Below are positions 50,086-58,566 of a stretch of DNA of 64,000 nucleotides, in pieces. The notes below the pieces were generated by a model. It was given only the letters and a program-made list of their open reading frames with translations, did not search any database and was not told the origin of the DNA. The stretch's first letter is position 1. Every line of letters starts with the position of its first letter. The translations under genes were made by a program, and so were the position numbers. The DNA comes from Stenotrophomonas sp. UBA2302 (GTDB taxonomy: Bacteria > Pseudomonadota > Gammaproteobacteria > Xanthomonadales > Xanthomonadaceae): contig DDVW01000051.1 in NCBI GenBank assembly GCA_002345545.1, positions 30,425 to 94,424 of the forward strand, in the 5' to 3' direction.

Positions 50086-53000
50086 TCAGCGCCCAGCCTC
50101 TTCCGGCTGTACCCGGAACCAGGCCGCGTACAGCGCCGGCAGGAACACCAGGGTCAGCACCGTGCCGACAATCAGCCCGCCCATGATCGATATCGCCATC
50201 GAGCCGTAGAACGCGCTGCGCGAGAGCGGAATCATCGCCAGCACCGCCGCCAGCGCGGTCAGCACGATCGGCCGGAAACGGCGCACGGTGGCATCGATGA
50301 TCGCGTGCCAGCGGTCATGACCGGCGTCGATGTCCTGCTGGATCTGGTCGATCAGGATCACCGAGTTGCGCATGATCATGCCGGCCAGCGCGATCGTGCC
50401 CAGCATCGCCACGAACCCGAACGGTACCCGGAACAGCAGCAGGAACAGCGTCGCGCCGATGATGCCCAGCGGTGCGGTCACCAGCACCATCGCCGCCCGC
50501 GAGAAACTGCGCAGCTGCAGCATCAGCAAGGTCGCCACCACCGCCAGGAACAGCGGCAAGCCGGCCTTGATCGAGTCCTGCCCGCGCGCCGAATCCTCGA
50601 CGGTGCCGCCGGTTTCCAGCAGGTAGCCGTCCGGCAGCGCGGCGCGGATCTGCGCCAGTGTCGGCAGGATCTGCTCGACCACGCCCACCGGCAGGGTGTC
50701 ATCGCCGATGTCGGCCCGCACCGTCACCGTCGGCAGGCGGTCGCGATGCCAGATGATGCCGTTCTCGAACGTGGATTCCAGCGTCGCCACCTGCGACAAC
50801 GGCATTGCCGCGCCGCTGGCCGTGGGTATGGCCAGGCTGGCGAGCATCTCCAGCTGTGCGCGTTCGTCCTCTGGCCCGCGCAGCAACATGCCGATCTGGC
50901 GGTTGCCTTCGCGGTAGGTGCTCACATCCATGCCCGACAGCGAGCTGGTAAGGAACTGCGCAATCTGCGCACTGCTCACGCCCAATGCGCGGGCACGCTC
51001 CTGGTCAACCACCAGCCGCACCACCTTGCTCGGCTCGGACCAGTTGAGGTTGACGTTGGTGGTGTGCGGATTCTCGCGGACCTTGTCGGCCACTTCGCGG
51101 GCGATGGCCTGCACCCGGTCGATGTGCTCGCCGGAGACACGGAACTGCACGGGATAGCCCACCGGCGGACCGTTCTCCAGCCGGGTCACGCGCAGCTGCA
51201 CGTCGGAGAACTGCGGCACCACCTCGTCCAGCAGCCACTGGCGCACATCCTCGCGCGCGTGGATGTCCTCGGCCAGTACCACGAACTGGGCGAAATTGGT
51301 CGCCGGCAGCTGCTGGTCCAGCGGCAGGTAGAAACGCGGCGACCCGCTGCCGACATAGCCGACGAAATTGGCGATGCCGCTGCGCTGCTTCAGCAACGCC
51401 TCGAACTTCTCCGCCTGCGCCTGCGTGGCGGTCAGCGAAGCGCCCTCGGCCAGTTCAATATCCACCATCAGTTCCGGCCGGGTGGAATCGGGGAAGAACT
51501 GCTGCGGGACGAAGCGGAACATCACCAGCGAGAACACGAACAGGCCGATGGTGGCGAAGATCACCAGCCAGCGCCGGCGCAGGCTGGCATCCAGGAAGCG
51601 GCGGAAGCGCTGGTAGAACGCGCTTTTGTAAGGGTCGTGGTCGTGCGCCAGCTGCTTGGGCGCGATCAGGTTGGCCAGTGCCGGATTGCGGTCGGCCCAG
51701 CGCAGCCGCAGCGCGTGCCAGCGCCCGGCAAGCGTGCCCGGCTTCGGCGGCTGCGGGTTGTGCAGGTCCGGCAGCATCTTGTCGCCCAGGTACGGGATGA
51801 ACAGCACCGCGGCGATCCACGACACCACCAGCGCGATGGTCACCACCTGGAACAACGAGCGCGTGTATTCGCCGGTGCTCGATGCGGCGGTAGCGATCGG
51901 CAGAAAGCCGGCGGCGGTGATCAGCGTGCCGGTCAGCATCGGAAACGCGGTGCTGGTCCAGGCGAAGCTGGCCGCGCGCAGACGGTCATAGCCCTGCTCC
52001 ATCTTGGTGGCCATCATCTCCACGGCGATGATCGCATCGTCCACCAGCAAGCCCAGCGCCAGCACCAGCGCGCCCAGCGAGATCTTGTGCAGGCCGATAT
52101 CGAAGTAATGCATGACGAAGAACGTCATCGCCAGCACCAGCGGGATCGTCACCCCGACCACCAGCCCGGTGCGCAGGCCCAGCGAGAAGAAGCTGACCAG
52201 CAGCACGATGATCACCGCCTCGGCCAACACCTGCACGAACTCGCCGACCGACTCCTCCACCGCATGCGGCTGGTCGGAGACCTTGCGCAGCTGCATCCCG
52301 GCCGGCAGCGTCTTCTGCAGCCGTTCGAACTCGGCATCCAGAGTCGCGCCGAGCTTGAGGATGTCACCGCCCTGCTTCATCGCCACCGCGATGCCGATCG
52401 CGTCCTCGCCCATGAAACGCATCTTCGTCGAGGCCGGATCGGCAAAGCCGCGTTTGACCTGCGCGATATCGCCCAGATGGATGGTGCGGTCGCCAGCGCG
52501 GATCGGAAACTGTTCGATCGCCTCGACCGAGTCGAACTGCCCGGACACGCGCAACTGCACGCGATCGCTGGGGGTTTCGAAGAAACTGGCCGGGGCGATG
52601 GCGTTCTGCTGCGCCAGCGCCTGCTGCACCTGCTGCAGTGAGATGCCCAGCGTGGCCAGCTTGGTGTTGGACAGCTCGATCCAGATCTTCTCGTCCTGCA
52701 GGCCGAGCAGATCCACCTTGCCCACATCGGCCACCCGCTGCAGCTCCAGCTGGATGCGGTCGGCGTAGTCGCGCATCAGCGCGTAGTCGAAGCCCTTGCC
52801 GGTCAGAGCATAGATGTTGCCGAAGGTGTCGCCGAACTCGTCGTTGAAAAACGGCCCCACGGTTTCGGCCGGCAGCTGCGAGCGGATGTCACCGACCTTC
52901 TTGCGCACCTGGTAGAACAGCTCGGGCACGTCCTTGGAGCGCATCGAATCGCGCGCCATGAAGATCACCTGCGATTCCCCCGGCCGCGAATACGACTGGA

Positions 53001-53247
53001 TGAACTGGTACTGGCCGGTGTTCATCAGCGCCTTCTCGATCGGCTCGGTCACCTGCCGCGACACCTGCTCCGCGGTGGCACCCGGCCACAGCGTCTGCAC
53101 CACCATCGCCTTGAAGGTGAACGGCGGGTCTTCGGACTGGCCCAGATGCTTGTACGACCAGGCACCGATGACCGCCATGGCGATCATCACGAACAGCACC
53201 AGCGGACGGTTGCCCAGCGCCCACTCGGAAAGATTGAAGCGGCGCAC
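50086..53247 (-). CDS. RND efflux pump permease (HAE1-like)
   Basis: This 1053-aa inner-membrane drug/proton antiporter has the usual two repeats of six TM helices with large periplasmic loops. Motifs are SEDPPFTFKAMVVQTLWPGATAEQVSRQVTEPIE, the proton-relay Asp pair in LGLLVDDAIIAVEMM, and GMIMRNSVILIDQI. The start is GTG 53247, 3 bases after the adaptor stop codon. It forms an operon with the adaptor; no outer-membrane gene is in the operon, but tolC lies 2.7 kb away. Confidence 0.93.
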   Translation of the reverse strand: MRRFNLSEWALGNRPLVLFVMIAMAVIGAWSYKHLGQSEDPPFTFKAMVVQTLWPGATAEQVSRQVTEPIEKALMNTGQYQFIQSYSRPGESQVIFMARDSMRSKDVPELFYQVRKKVGDIRSQLPAETVGPFFNDEFGDTFGNIYALTGKGFDYALMRDYADRIQLELQRVADVGKVDLLGLQDEKIWIELSNTKLATLGISLQQVQQALAQQNAIAPASFFETPSDRVQLRVSGQFDSVEAIEQFPIRAGDRTIHLGDIAQVKRGFADPASTKMRFMGEDAIGIAVAMKQGGDILKLGATLDAEFERLQKTLPAGMQLRKVSDQPHAVEESVGEFVQVLAEAVIIVLLVSFFSLGLRTGLVVGVTIPLVLAMTFFVMHYFDIGLHKISLGALVLALGLLVDDAIIAVEMMATKMEQGYDRLRAASFAWTSTAFPMLTGTLITAAGFLPIATAASSTGEYTRSLFQVVTIALVVSWIAAVLFIPYLGDKMLPDLHNPQPPKPGTLAGRWHALRLRWADRNPALANLIAPKQLAHDHDPYKSAFYQRFRRFLDASLRRRWLVIFATIGLFVFSLVMFRFVPQQFFPDSTRPELMVDIELAEGASLTATQAQAEKFEALLKQRSGIANFVGYVGSGSPRFYLPLDQQLPATNFAQFVVLAEDIHAREDVRQWLLDEVVPQFSDVQLRVTRLENGPPVGYPVQFRVSGEHIDRVQAIAREVADKVRENPHTTNVNLNWSEPSKVVRLVVDQERARALGVSSAQIAQFLTSSLSGMDVSTYREGNRQIGMLLRGPEDERAQLEMLASLAIPTASGAAMPLSQVATLESTFENGIIWHRDRLPTVTVRADIGDDTLPVGVVEQILPTLAQIRAALPDGYLLETGGTVEDSARGQDSIKAGLPLFLAVVATLLMLQLRSFSRAAMVLVTAPLGIIGATLFLLLFRVPFGFVAMLGTIALAGMIMRNSVILIDQIQQDIDAGHDRWHAIIDATVRRFRPIVLTALAAVLAMIPLSRSAFYGSMAISIMGGLIVGTVLTLVFLPALYAAWFRVQPEEAGR

Positions 53248-53250
53248 GCC

Positions 53251-54375
53251 TCACTCCCCCTTCTGGGTGGCAGCAGCCGGCGCGAGCACCGGCTGGTTCT
53301 TGCGGTCCACGGCGATCACCGCCTGGCCTTCGCGCAGCAAATGGCCGCCGGCGGCGACCACCCAGTCATCGGCTTTCAGGCCGGACAGCACCGGCACCTT
53401 TTCCGCGCCATAGGGACCCAGCACCACCGTGCGCGCCTTCAGCGTGCTGCTGGCCGGCTCCACCACCCAGACACTGCTCTGCTGTGACGGACCGTTCTGC
53501 TGCACCGCCGCCAGTGGCACGCTCAACGCCGCCTGCCTGCCACCGGTGGCGAACACCCGTGCACTCTGGCCCAGTTCCACCGCATCCAGCGCTTCCGGCG
53601 CCAGACTCACCCGCGTCGCATACGTGCGCGCCTGCGGATCGGCCACGGCCGCGATCTCGCGGATGCTGCCGGGCCAGCGCCGGCCCGGCTGGCTCCACAA
53701 CTCGACCTCCACCGGCTGGCCGACACGGAAATCGCGGATGCCGCCTTCCGGCAGCGCGATCGCCACCTCGCGGGCGCCGTCAGCCGCGAGCGTATAGACG
53801 GTCTGACCCGCCGCCAGCACCTGCCCGGCCTCGGCCTGGCGGGTAGCGATCACCCCGTCCTCGGGCGCCCGCAGCTGCGCATAGGCGGCCTGGTTGCGGG
53901 CCACCTCCAGATCGGAGCGCGCGGCATTGGCCTGCGCCTGCGCCGCCTTGAACGCGGCGGTCTGCGCGTCCAGCGCCGAGCGGCTCACCAGTTGCTGTGC
54001 GGCCAGCGCCTCGTAACGCTTGTGGTCATCGCGCGCGCGCACCAGATCGGCTTCGGCCGCCGCGTATTGCGCCTGCGCCGCGCGTGCCTGCAGCGCGTAG
54101 TCGGCCGCATCCAGTTCCGCCAGCAGCTGGTCTTTCTTCACCTGTGCGCCGGCATCGACATGCCGCCGCAGCAGCTTGCCGCCGACACGGAACGACAGCG
54201 CGGCTTCCTCGCGTGCGCGCACTTCACCGGGAAACGCCAGCGCCGCCGCCCCTTGTCCGGCATCCGGCTGCGTCACCAGCACCGGCACCGCGGCCACCGC
54301 GGCGGGTTCGGAGTTGCCACAGGCGGCAAGCATGGCCACCAGCAGGGTGCCGCCAATCCATTGAACATTTTTCAT
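53251..54375 (-). CDS. RND periplasmic adaptor (membrane fusion) lipoprotein
   Basis: This 374-aa protein has lipobox LLVAMLAAC (Cys near residue 18). It then has a barrel-sandwich domain (FPGEVRAREEAALSFRVGGKLLRRHVDAGAQVKKDQLLAELD), a helical hairpin (~85-165), a beta-barrel and membrane-proximal domain. ATG 54375 is chosen since it gives the normal lipoprotein signal; ATGs at 54390 and 54402 only prepend residues. No good Shine-Dalgarno is visible for any of them. Pump partner is the downstream permease. Confidence 0.92.
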   Translation of the reverse strand: MKNVQWIGGTLLVAMLAACGNSEPAAVAAVPVLVTQPDAGQGAAALAFPGEVRAREEAALSFRVGGKLLRRHVDAGAQVKKDQLLAELDAADYALQARAAQAQYAAAEADLVRARDDHKRYEALAAQQLVSRSALDAQTAAFKAAQAQANAARSDLEVARNQAAYAQLRAPEDGVIATRQAEAGQVLAAGQTVYTLAADGAREVAIALPEGGIRDFRVGQPVEVELWSQPGRRWPGSIREIAAVADPQARTYATRVSLAPEALDAVELGQSARVFATGGRQAALSVPLAAVQQNGPSQQSSVWVVEPASSTLKARTVVLGPYGAEKVPVLSGLKADDWVVAAGGHLLREGQAVIAVDRKNQPVLAPAAATQKGE

Positions 54376-54460
54376 GGGGAGGAGTCGCATGAGAGGTCGC
54401 ATTGTGTGGGGGAAGGTGACGGCAGTTGCCCGCCGTTACTGTACGGATTGGTATGGTATA

Positions 54461-54486
54461 AATATCAAACCAGCTGGTCTAGTATT
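54461..54486. promoter_or_regulatory. Palindromic operator of the TetR/RND divergent promoter
   Basis: The half-sites AATATCAAACCAG (54461-54473) and CTGGTCTAGTATT (54474-54486) form a nearly perfect 26-bp palindrome, 10 of 13 positions matching. A -10-like TATAAA for tetR (54457-54462) overlaps its left edge, so a bound dimer would block both directions. This is a likely TetR autoregulation site, inferred from position and symmetry. Confidence 0.75.
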
Positions 54487-54491
54487 ACCTG

Positions 54492-55154
54492 ATGTCCTCG
54501 CGATCGCACGCCCCTGCCCACGCCAAGCCCACCGCCCGCGGTGCCGGTCCCGGCCGCCCGAAGGATCTGGGCAAGCGCGCTGCCATCCTCGAGGCCGCCA
54601 AGGAGCTGTTCATCGAACAGGGCTTCAATGGCATCAGCATGGATGGCATCGCCGCCGCGGCCGGGGTCTCCAAACTCACGGTGTACAGCCATTTCGGTGA
54701 CAAGGAGACGCTGTTCTCCGAGGCGATCCAGGCCAAGTGCGTGGAAATGCTGCCTGACGAGCTGTTCGTCACCGACTGCGAGGGCCCGTTGCGCGACCAG
54801 CTGCTGGGTATCGCGGAGGCGTTTTTCACCCTGGTCAGCAGTGATGCGGCCATTGCCACGCAACGGACGATGATGACCGCCGAAACCGACGACCGGATCC
54901 GGCAGATGTTCTGGCAGGCCGGCCCGGCCCGTACCGAGGCGGCGCTGGCCGACTTTCTCGCCGCCCGCGTCGCCCGCGGCGAGTTGCTGATCGACGACCT
55001 GCAACTGGCCGCGCGCCAGTTCTTCTGCCTGGTCAAGGGCGAGTTGCATGCCCATATGATGTGCGGCCTGTGTCCTGCGCCGACCGCGCCCGATGCCCGT
55101 GCCCACATCACCACCAGCGTCGACTTCTTCCTGGCCGCCTATGCGCCGCGCTGA
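54492..55154 (+). CDS. TetR-family repressor of the RND pump
   Basis: This 220-aa protein has the TetR HTH at ~28-75 (ILEAAKELFIEQGFNGISMDGIAAAAGVSKLTVYSHFGDKETLFSEAI). A helical ligand domain with a C-terminal TetR_C-like region (RTMMTAETDDRIRQMFWQAG) follows. It is divergent from the adaptor-permease operon, with a palindromic operator in between, the standard arrangement for a local repressor. Confidence 0.93.
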   Translation: MSSRSHAPAHAKPTARGAGPGRPKDLGKRAAILEAAKELFIEQGFNGISMDGIAAAAGVSKLTVYSHFGDKETLFSEAIQAKCVEMLPDELFVTDCEGPLRDQLLGIAEAFFTLVSSDAAIATQRTMMTAETDDRIRQMFWQAGPARTEAALADFLAARVARGELLIDDLQLAARQFFCLVKGELHAHMMCGLCPAPTAPDARAHITTSVDFFLAAYAPR

Positions 55155-55290
55155 CAACCTGAACGAACCGGTGGTCGTGATGACTTCCGGCACTGCGGGC
55201 CGGGCGGGACGGCAGCGATGCTTGCCCCGCACCTGCGCCTCCTAACCGGTAAAATGGCCGGCCCACTGCGCCGGAATGATGAGCTTTCCC

Positions 55291-55938
55291 ATGACGATCG
55301 ATTACGCCCACGCCCGTGAAATGATGGTTGAACAGCAGGTACGTCCGTGGGACGTGCTCGACACCCGCGTGCTGGAGGTCCTGGCCCGCCTGCCGCGCGA
55401 GGCCTTTGTCGCGGAAACCCATCGTGCGCTGGCCTATGCCGACGTCGAACTGCCGCTGGGCCATGGCCAGAAGATGATGAAGCCGGTCATCGAAGGCCGC
55501 ATGCTGCAGGCGCTGGACCTGCAGCCGGGCGATGAAGTGCTGGAAGTCGGCACCGGCAGCGGTTTCATCAGCGCCTGTCTGGCCGACCTCGCCCGCGAAG
55601 TGCTGAGCCTGGAGATCCAGCCGGAACTGGCCGAGCGTGCGCGCCAGAATCTGGATGCCACCAAGCTCGGCAGCAACGTCCGCATCGAAGTCGCCGACGC
55701 GCTGGACTGGCAGACGCAGCGCCATTTCGACGCGATCTGCATCACTGCCGCGGTGGACACGATCCCGCCGCAGTTCCTCAAGCTGCTGCGTCCGGGTGGC
55801 CGCATGTTCATCATCCAGGGCAGCTCGCCGGTGATGGCAGCACAGCTGGTCAGGGCCGATGGCAGCATCGAGTCGCTGTTCGAAACCGATATCGCCTATC
55901 TGCAGGGCGCCGCTCCTGCTCCCCAATTCCAACTCTGA
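55291..55938 (+). CDS. Protein-L-isoaspartate O-methyltransferase family protein
   Basis: This 215-aa SAM methyltransferase has REMMVEQQVRPWDVLD, the PCMT motif GHGQKMMKPVIEGRMLQAL, and motif I VLEVGTGSGFISACLADLA. ATG 55291 (MTIDYAHAREMM) is chosen, since relatives start at this point; ATG 55276 adds five residues. The usual PCMT active-site Ser is replaced in GHGQK, so true isoaspartate repair is doubtful. Its place 19 bases before tolC is characteristic of Xanthomonadaceae. Confidence 0.85.
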   Translation: MTIDYAHAREMMVEQQVRPWDVLDTRVLEVLARLPREAFVAETHRALAYADVELPLGHGQKMMKPVIEGRMLQALDLQPGDEVLEVGTGSGFISACLADLAREVLSLEIQPELAERARQNLDATKLGSNVRIEVADALDWQTQRHFDAICITAAVDTIPPQFLKLLRPGGRMFIIQGSSPVMAAQLVRADGSIESLFETDIAYLQGAAPAPQFQL

Positions 55939-55957
55939 AACATCCAAGGAAGCCGCA

Positions 55958-57316
55958 ATGACCCGCCGATCCCTCGCTCTTGCGCTGGCAGTCGTTCTTA
56001 CGCCCCTGACTTCCCACGCCACCGATCTGCTGCAGGTCTACGAGATGGCCCGCAACGGCGATCCGCAGCTGTCCTCGGCCGAATCCGAACGGCTGTACAC
56101 CAAGGAAGGACAGGTGCAGGCGCGGGCTGCACTTCTGCCACAGATCAACGGCGATGCATCGCTGGGTCGCACCCGCACTGAACTGGACGGCATCAGCGGC
56201 TCGACCACCAGCAAGAGCCGCGATTACCGCGTCACCGGCAGCCAGACCCTGTTCAACTGGAGCCAGTTCGCCAACCTGCGGGCGCAGCGCGACATCAGCA
56301 AGGCTGCCGATTTCACCCTGGATTCGGCCAATGACGAGCTGATCGTGCGTTCGGCCACCACCTACTTCAACGTACTGGTGGCGATCGAGTCGCTGAGCGC
56401 GGCACAGACCAACGAGGCGGCGGCCAAGAAGCAGTTCGACTACGCCGACAAGCGCCTGGAAGTGGGCCTGGCGCCGATCACCGACGTCCACGAAGCCCGC
56501 GCCCAGTACGACCAGGCCCGCGCCAACACCATCCTGGCGCGCAATGCACTGGAAGACGCCTATCAGGCGCTGACCGAACTCACCGGCCAGCCGGTGCGCG
56601 GCCTGCGCGGCCTGCCGGAGGACTTCCGTCCGGAACTGCCGGCCAACCGCGGCGATGTCGACCAGCTGGTCGCCGAGGCCATCAGCCGGAATCCGGCACT
56701 CAAGGCGCAGGAACTGCAGGTCAGTGCCGCCGAGTCCGGCGTTTCGGCCGCCCGTGGCGCCCACTACCCGACGCTGTCGCTGGGCGGCAGCTGGGGCAAG
56801 AACGCCAGCTGGGGCGACAGCATCGGCGGTTCCTCGCGCACTCCGGACAACACCAGCAACACGATCGGCCTGACCCTGAGCGTGCCGATTTTCGCCGGCG
56901 GTGCCACCCAGTCGCGCGTGCGCCAGGCACTGGCCCAGCGCGACATGACCCAGGACGGCTACGAACAGCAGAAGCGTGCGCTGGACCGCAACACCCGCAA
57001 TGCCTGGCAGACGGTCGTGGCCGGTATCAGCGAAGTGGAAGCCCGCCGCCTGGCGGTGGTGTCGGCGCAGAGCGCCTATGACGCTTCGCAGGTCGGTCTG
57101 GAAGTGGGCACCCGCACCGTGCTGGATGTGGTGCAGAACCAGCGCACCCTGTTCCAGGCGCAGCTGGACTACGCGCAGGCGCGTTACAGCTTCCTGCTCA
57201 GCCGACTGCAGTTGAGCCAGGCGGTGGGCAGTGTCGACATCGCCGAGGTGCAGGAGATCAACCGCCTGCTGACCCACGATGCCGAAGCCAAGCTGCTGCC
57301 GGAAAGCACCCAGTAA
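55958..57316 (+). CDS. tolC: Outer-membrane efflux channel TolC
   Basis: This 452-aa protein has a signal peptide (ends SHA) and the two-repeat TolC/OEP pattern: LLQVYEMARNGDPQLSSAESE at the start of repeat 1, and VAEAISRNPALKAQELQVSAAESGVSAARGAHYPTLSLGGSW in repeat 2, with GLTLSVPIFAGGATQSRVRQA. ATG 55958 with AAGGA 7 bases upstream is chosen. It could serve the RND pump to its left, since that operon has no channel of its own. Confidence 0.95.
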   Translation: MTRRSLALALAVVLTPLTSHATDLLQVYEMARNGDPQLSSAESERLYTKEGQVQARAALLPQINGDASLGRTRTELDGISGSTTSKSRDYRVTGSQTLFNWSQFANLRAQRDISKAADFTLDSANDELIVRSATTYFNVLVAIESLSAAQTNEAAAKKQFDYADKRLEVGLAPITDVHEARAQYDQARANTILARNALEDAYQALTELTGQPVRGLRGLPEDFRPELPANRGDVDQLVAEAISRNPALKAQELQVSAAESGVSAARGAHYPTLSLGGSWGKNASWGDSIGGSSRTPDNTSNTIGLTLSVPIFAGGATQSRVRQALAQRDMTQDGYEQQKRALDRNTRNAWQTVVAGISEVEARRLAVVSAQSAYDASQVGLEVGTRTVLDVVQNQRTLFQAQLDYAQARYSFLLSRLQLSQAVGSVDIAEVQEINRLLTHDAEAKLLPESTQ

Positions 57317-57364
57317 GCGACACGCTGTGCAACCGTCACCTTGCGCGCGGGGTGACGGGACAGG

Positions 57365-57395
57365 AAAGGGAGCATGTACGCATGCTCCCTTTTTG
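57365..57395 (+). terminator. Intrinsic terminator of tolC
   Basis: AAAGGGAGCATG (57365-57376) pairs with CATGCTCCCTTT (57381-57392) around TACG, with a T5 run. The stem could also work in reverse for bcsZ on the minus strand. Confidence 0.92.
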
Positions 57396-57432
57396 TATCC
57401 ACGGTTTGCACAGTGACAGTTGCGCCGCGGGA

Positions 57433-58566
57433 TCAATGCCAACGTGGCCGCAACCGGCCATCCACGGCGAAGCGGTAGCGGCCTTCGGCCCAGCCGCGAC
57501 CGAACAGGGTCAGCATCTGCGCGTAGTAGGCCGGCGCGTCGCGGCGCTGCTGCTCGTGCGTGGGCAGGCTGGACTGCAGCGTCTGCGCCAGCGTGCGCTC
57601 GCCCTGCGCCAGCAGGTACGGCACCAGCGCCGCGCGGAATCCGTAACCGCCCTCGCCTTCACCCGCACCGCTGCGGGTGTCGATCTTTTCCCACATCGGC
57701 GCGCCGTCGCGCAGCCGCCGCAGCGGGCCCTGCAGCGCCTGCATCTGCGCGCGGAACAGCGGATCGCGGGGCGAGAGCAGGCCCGCCCACAGATAGCAGC
57801 GGATCGCGTCGTAGCTGCCGGTCGCGCCCCTGACCGGATCGACGACGAAGGCGCCATCGCGCCACGCCGCCCAGTCCGGGGCGAACCCGTGTGGCGCGGT
57901 CTGCCGCAGCAGTTCCACGGTGTTGACGGCCAGCGCAGCCCACGGCCCCGCGCCATCGACCGCGGCGAAACGGCGCAGCAGCGGCAAAGGCAGGTAGCAG
58001 GGATTGACCCGGGTCGCGTCGTCCTCGACGAACCCGTGCGGGCCGGGCAGCAGCATTGGGCCGAGCCCGGGCAGATCGACGATCTCGGTGCGCCGCACGT
58101 GCGCCAGCATGTCCTGGCCGATGCGTTCCAGCGCGGGACGGCGCCACAGGCGGCCGCCTTCAAGCAGGCCGTAGGCCAGCCACAGGTCCGAATCCGCGGC
58201 CGGGTTGTCGTCCAGCACGCCCCAGCCGCCCTTGCTGTCGCGCCCCCACAGCCACGCCGGCAGGCGTTTGCCCATGTCGCCGGCGGCGAGGTTGTCCACC
58301 GTCCAGGCCAGGATGCGGTCGAACAGCGCCTGGTCGTTGTCGACCAGGGCGAAGAACAGCGCGTACGACTGGCCTTCCGAGGTCGAGCGCAGGTCGTCCT
58401 GGCTGCGGTCGATCATCCGCCCGTCGGCGCTGAGGCTGCTGTCCACCAGCACCCGCCATTCCGGCCAGCCGGTGTCCGCGCATGCGGCTGGCAAGACGCC
58501 CAGAAACGGTACGGCGGCCATCGCCTGCAGCAGCGCGCGGCGTGTGAGGTCAGCGGAGTTCGCCAT
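57433..58566 (-). CDS. bcsZ: Endoglucanase BcsZ (GH8) of the cellulose locus
   Basis: This 377-aa periplasmic GH8 cellulase has a signal peptide (residues ~8-30, ALLQAMAAVPFLGVLPAACA). The catalytic block DRSQDDLRSTSEGQSYALFFALVDN and DSDLWLAYGLLEGGRLW carry the acidic residues (Glu in TSEGQS; Asp in DSD). It starts at 58566 and overlaps the bcsQ/bcsC fusion gene upstream by 17 bases. It looks intact although its operon partners bcsA/bcsB are missing. Confidence 0.93.
   Translation of the reverse strand: MANSADLTRRALLQAMAAVPFLGVLPAACADTGWPEWRVLVDSSLSADGRMIDRSQDDLRSTSEGQSYALFFALVDNDQALFDRILAWTVDNLAAGDMGKRLPAWLWGRDSKGGWGVLDDNPAADSDLWLAYGLLEGGRLWRRPALERIGQDMLAHVRRTEIVDLPGLGPMLLPGPHGFVEDDATRVNPCYLPLPLLRRFAAVDGAGPWAALAVNTVELLRQTAPHGFAPDWAAWRDGAFVVDPVRGATGSYDAIRCYLWAGLLSPRDPLFRAQMQALQGPLRRLRDGAPMWEKIDTRSGAGEGEGGYGFRAALVPYLLAQGERTLAQTLQSSLPTHEQQRRDAPAYYAQMLTLFGRGWAEGRYRFAVDGRLRPRWH

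Noticed and set aside
48898..52641. A 1247-aa open frame on the plus strand
   Set aside because: It lies antisense across two different real genes (GGDEF protein and RND permease), is full of His/Arg/Gln, and has no recognisable domain.
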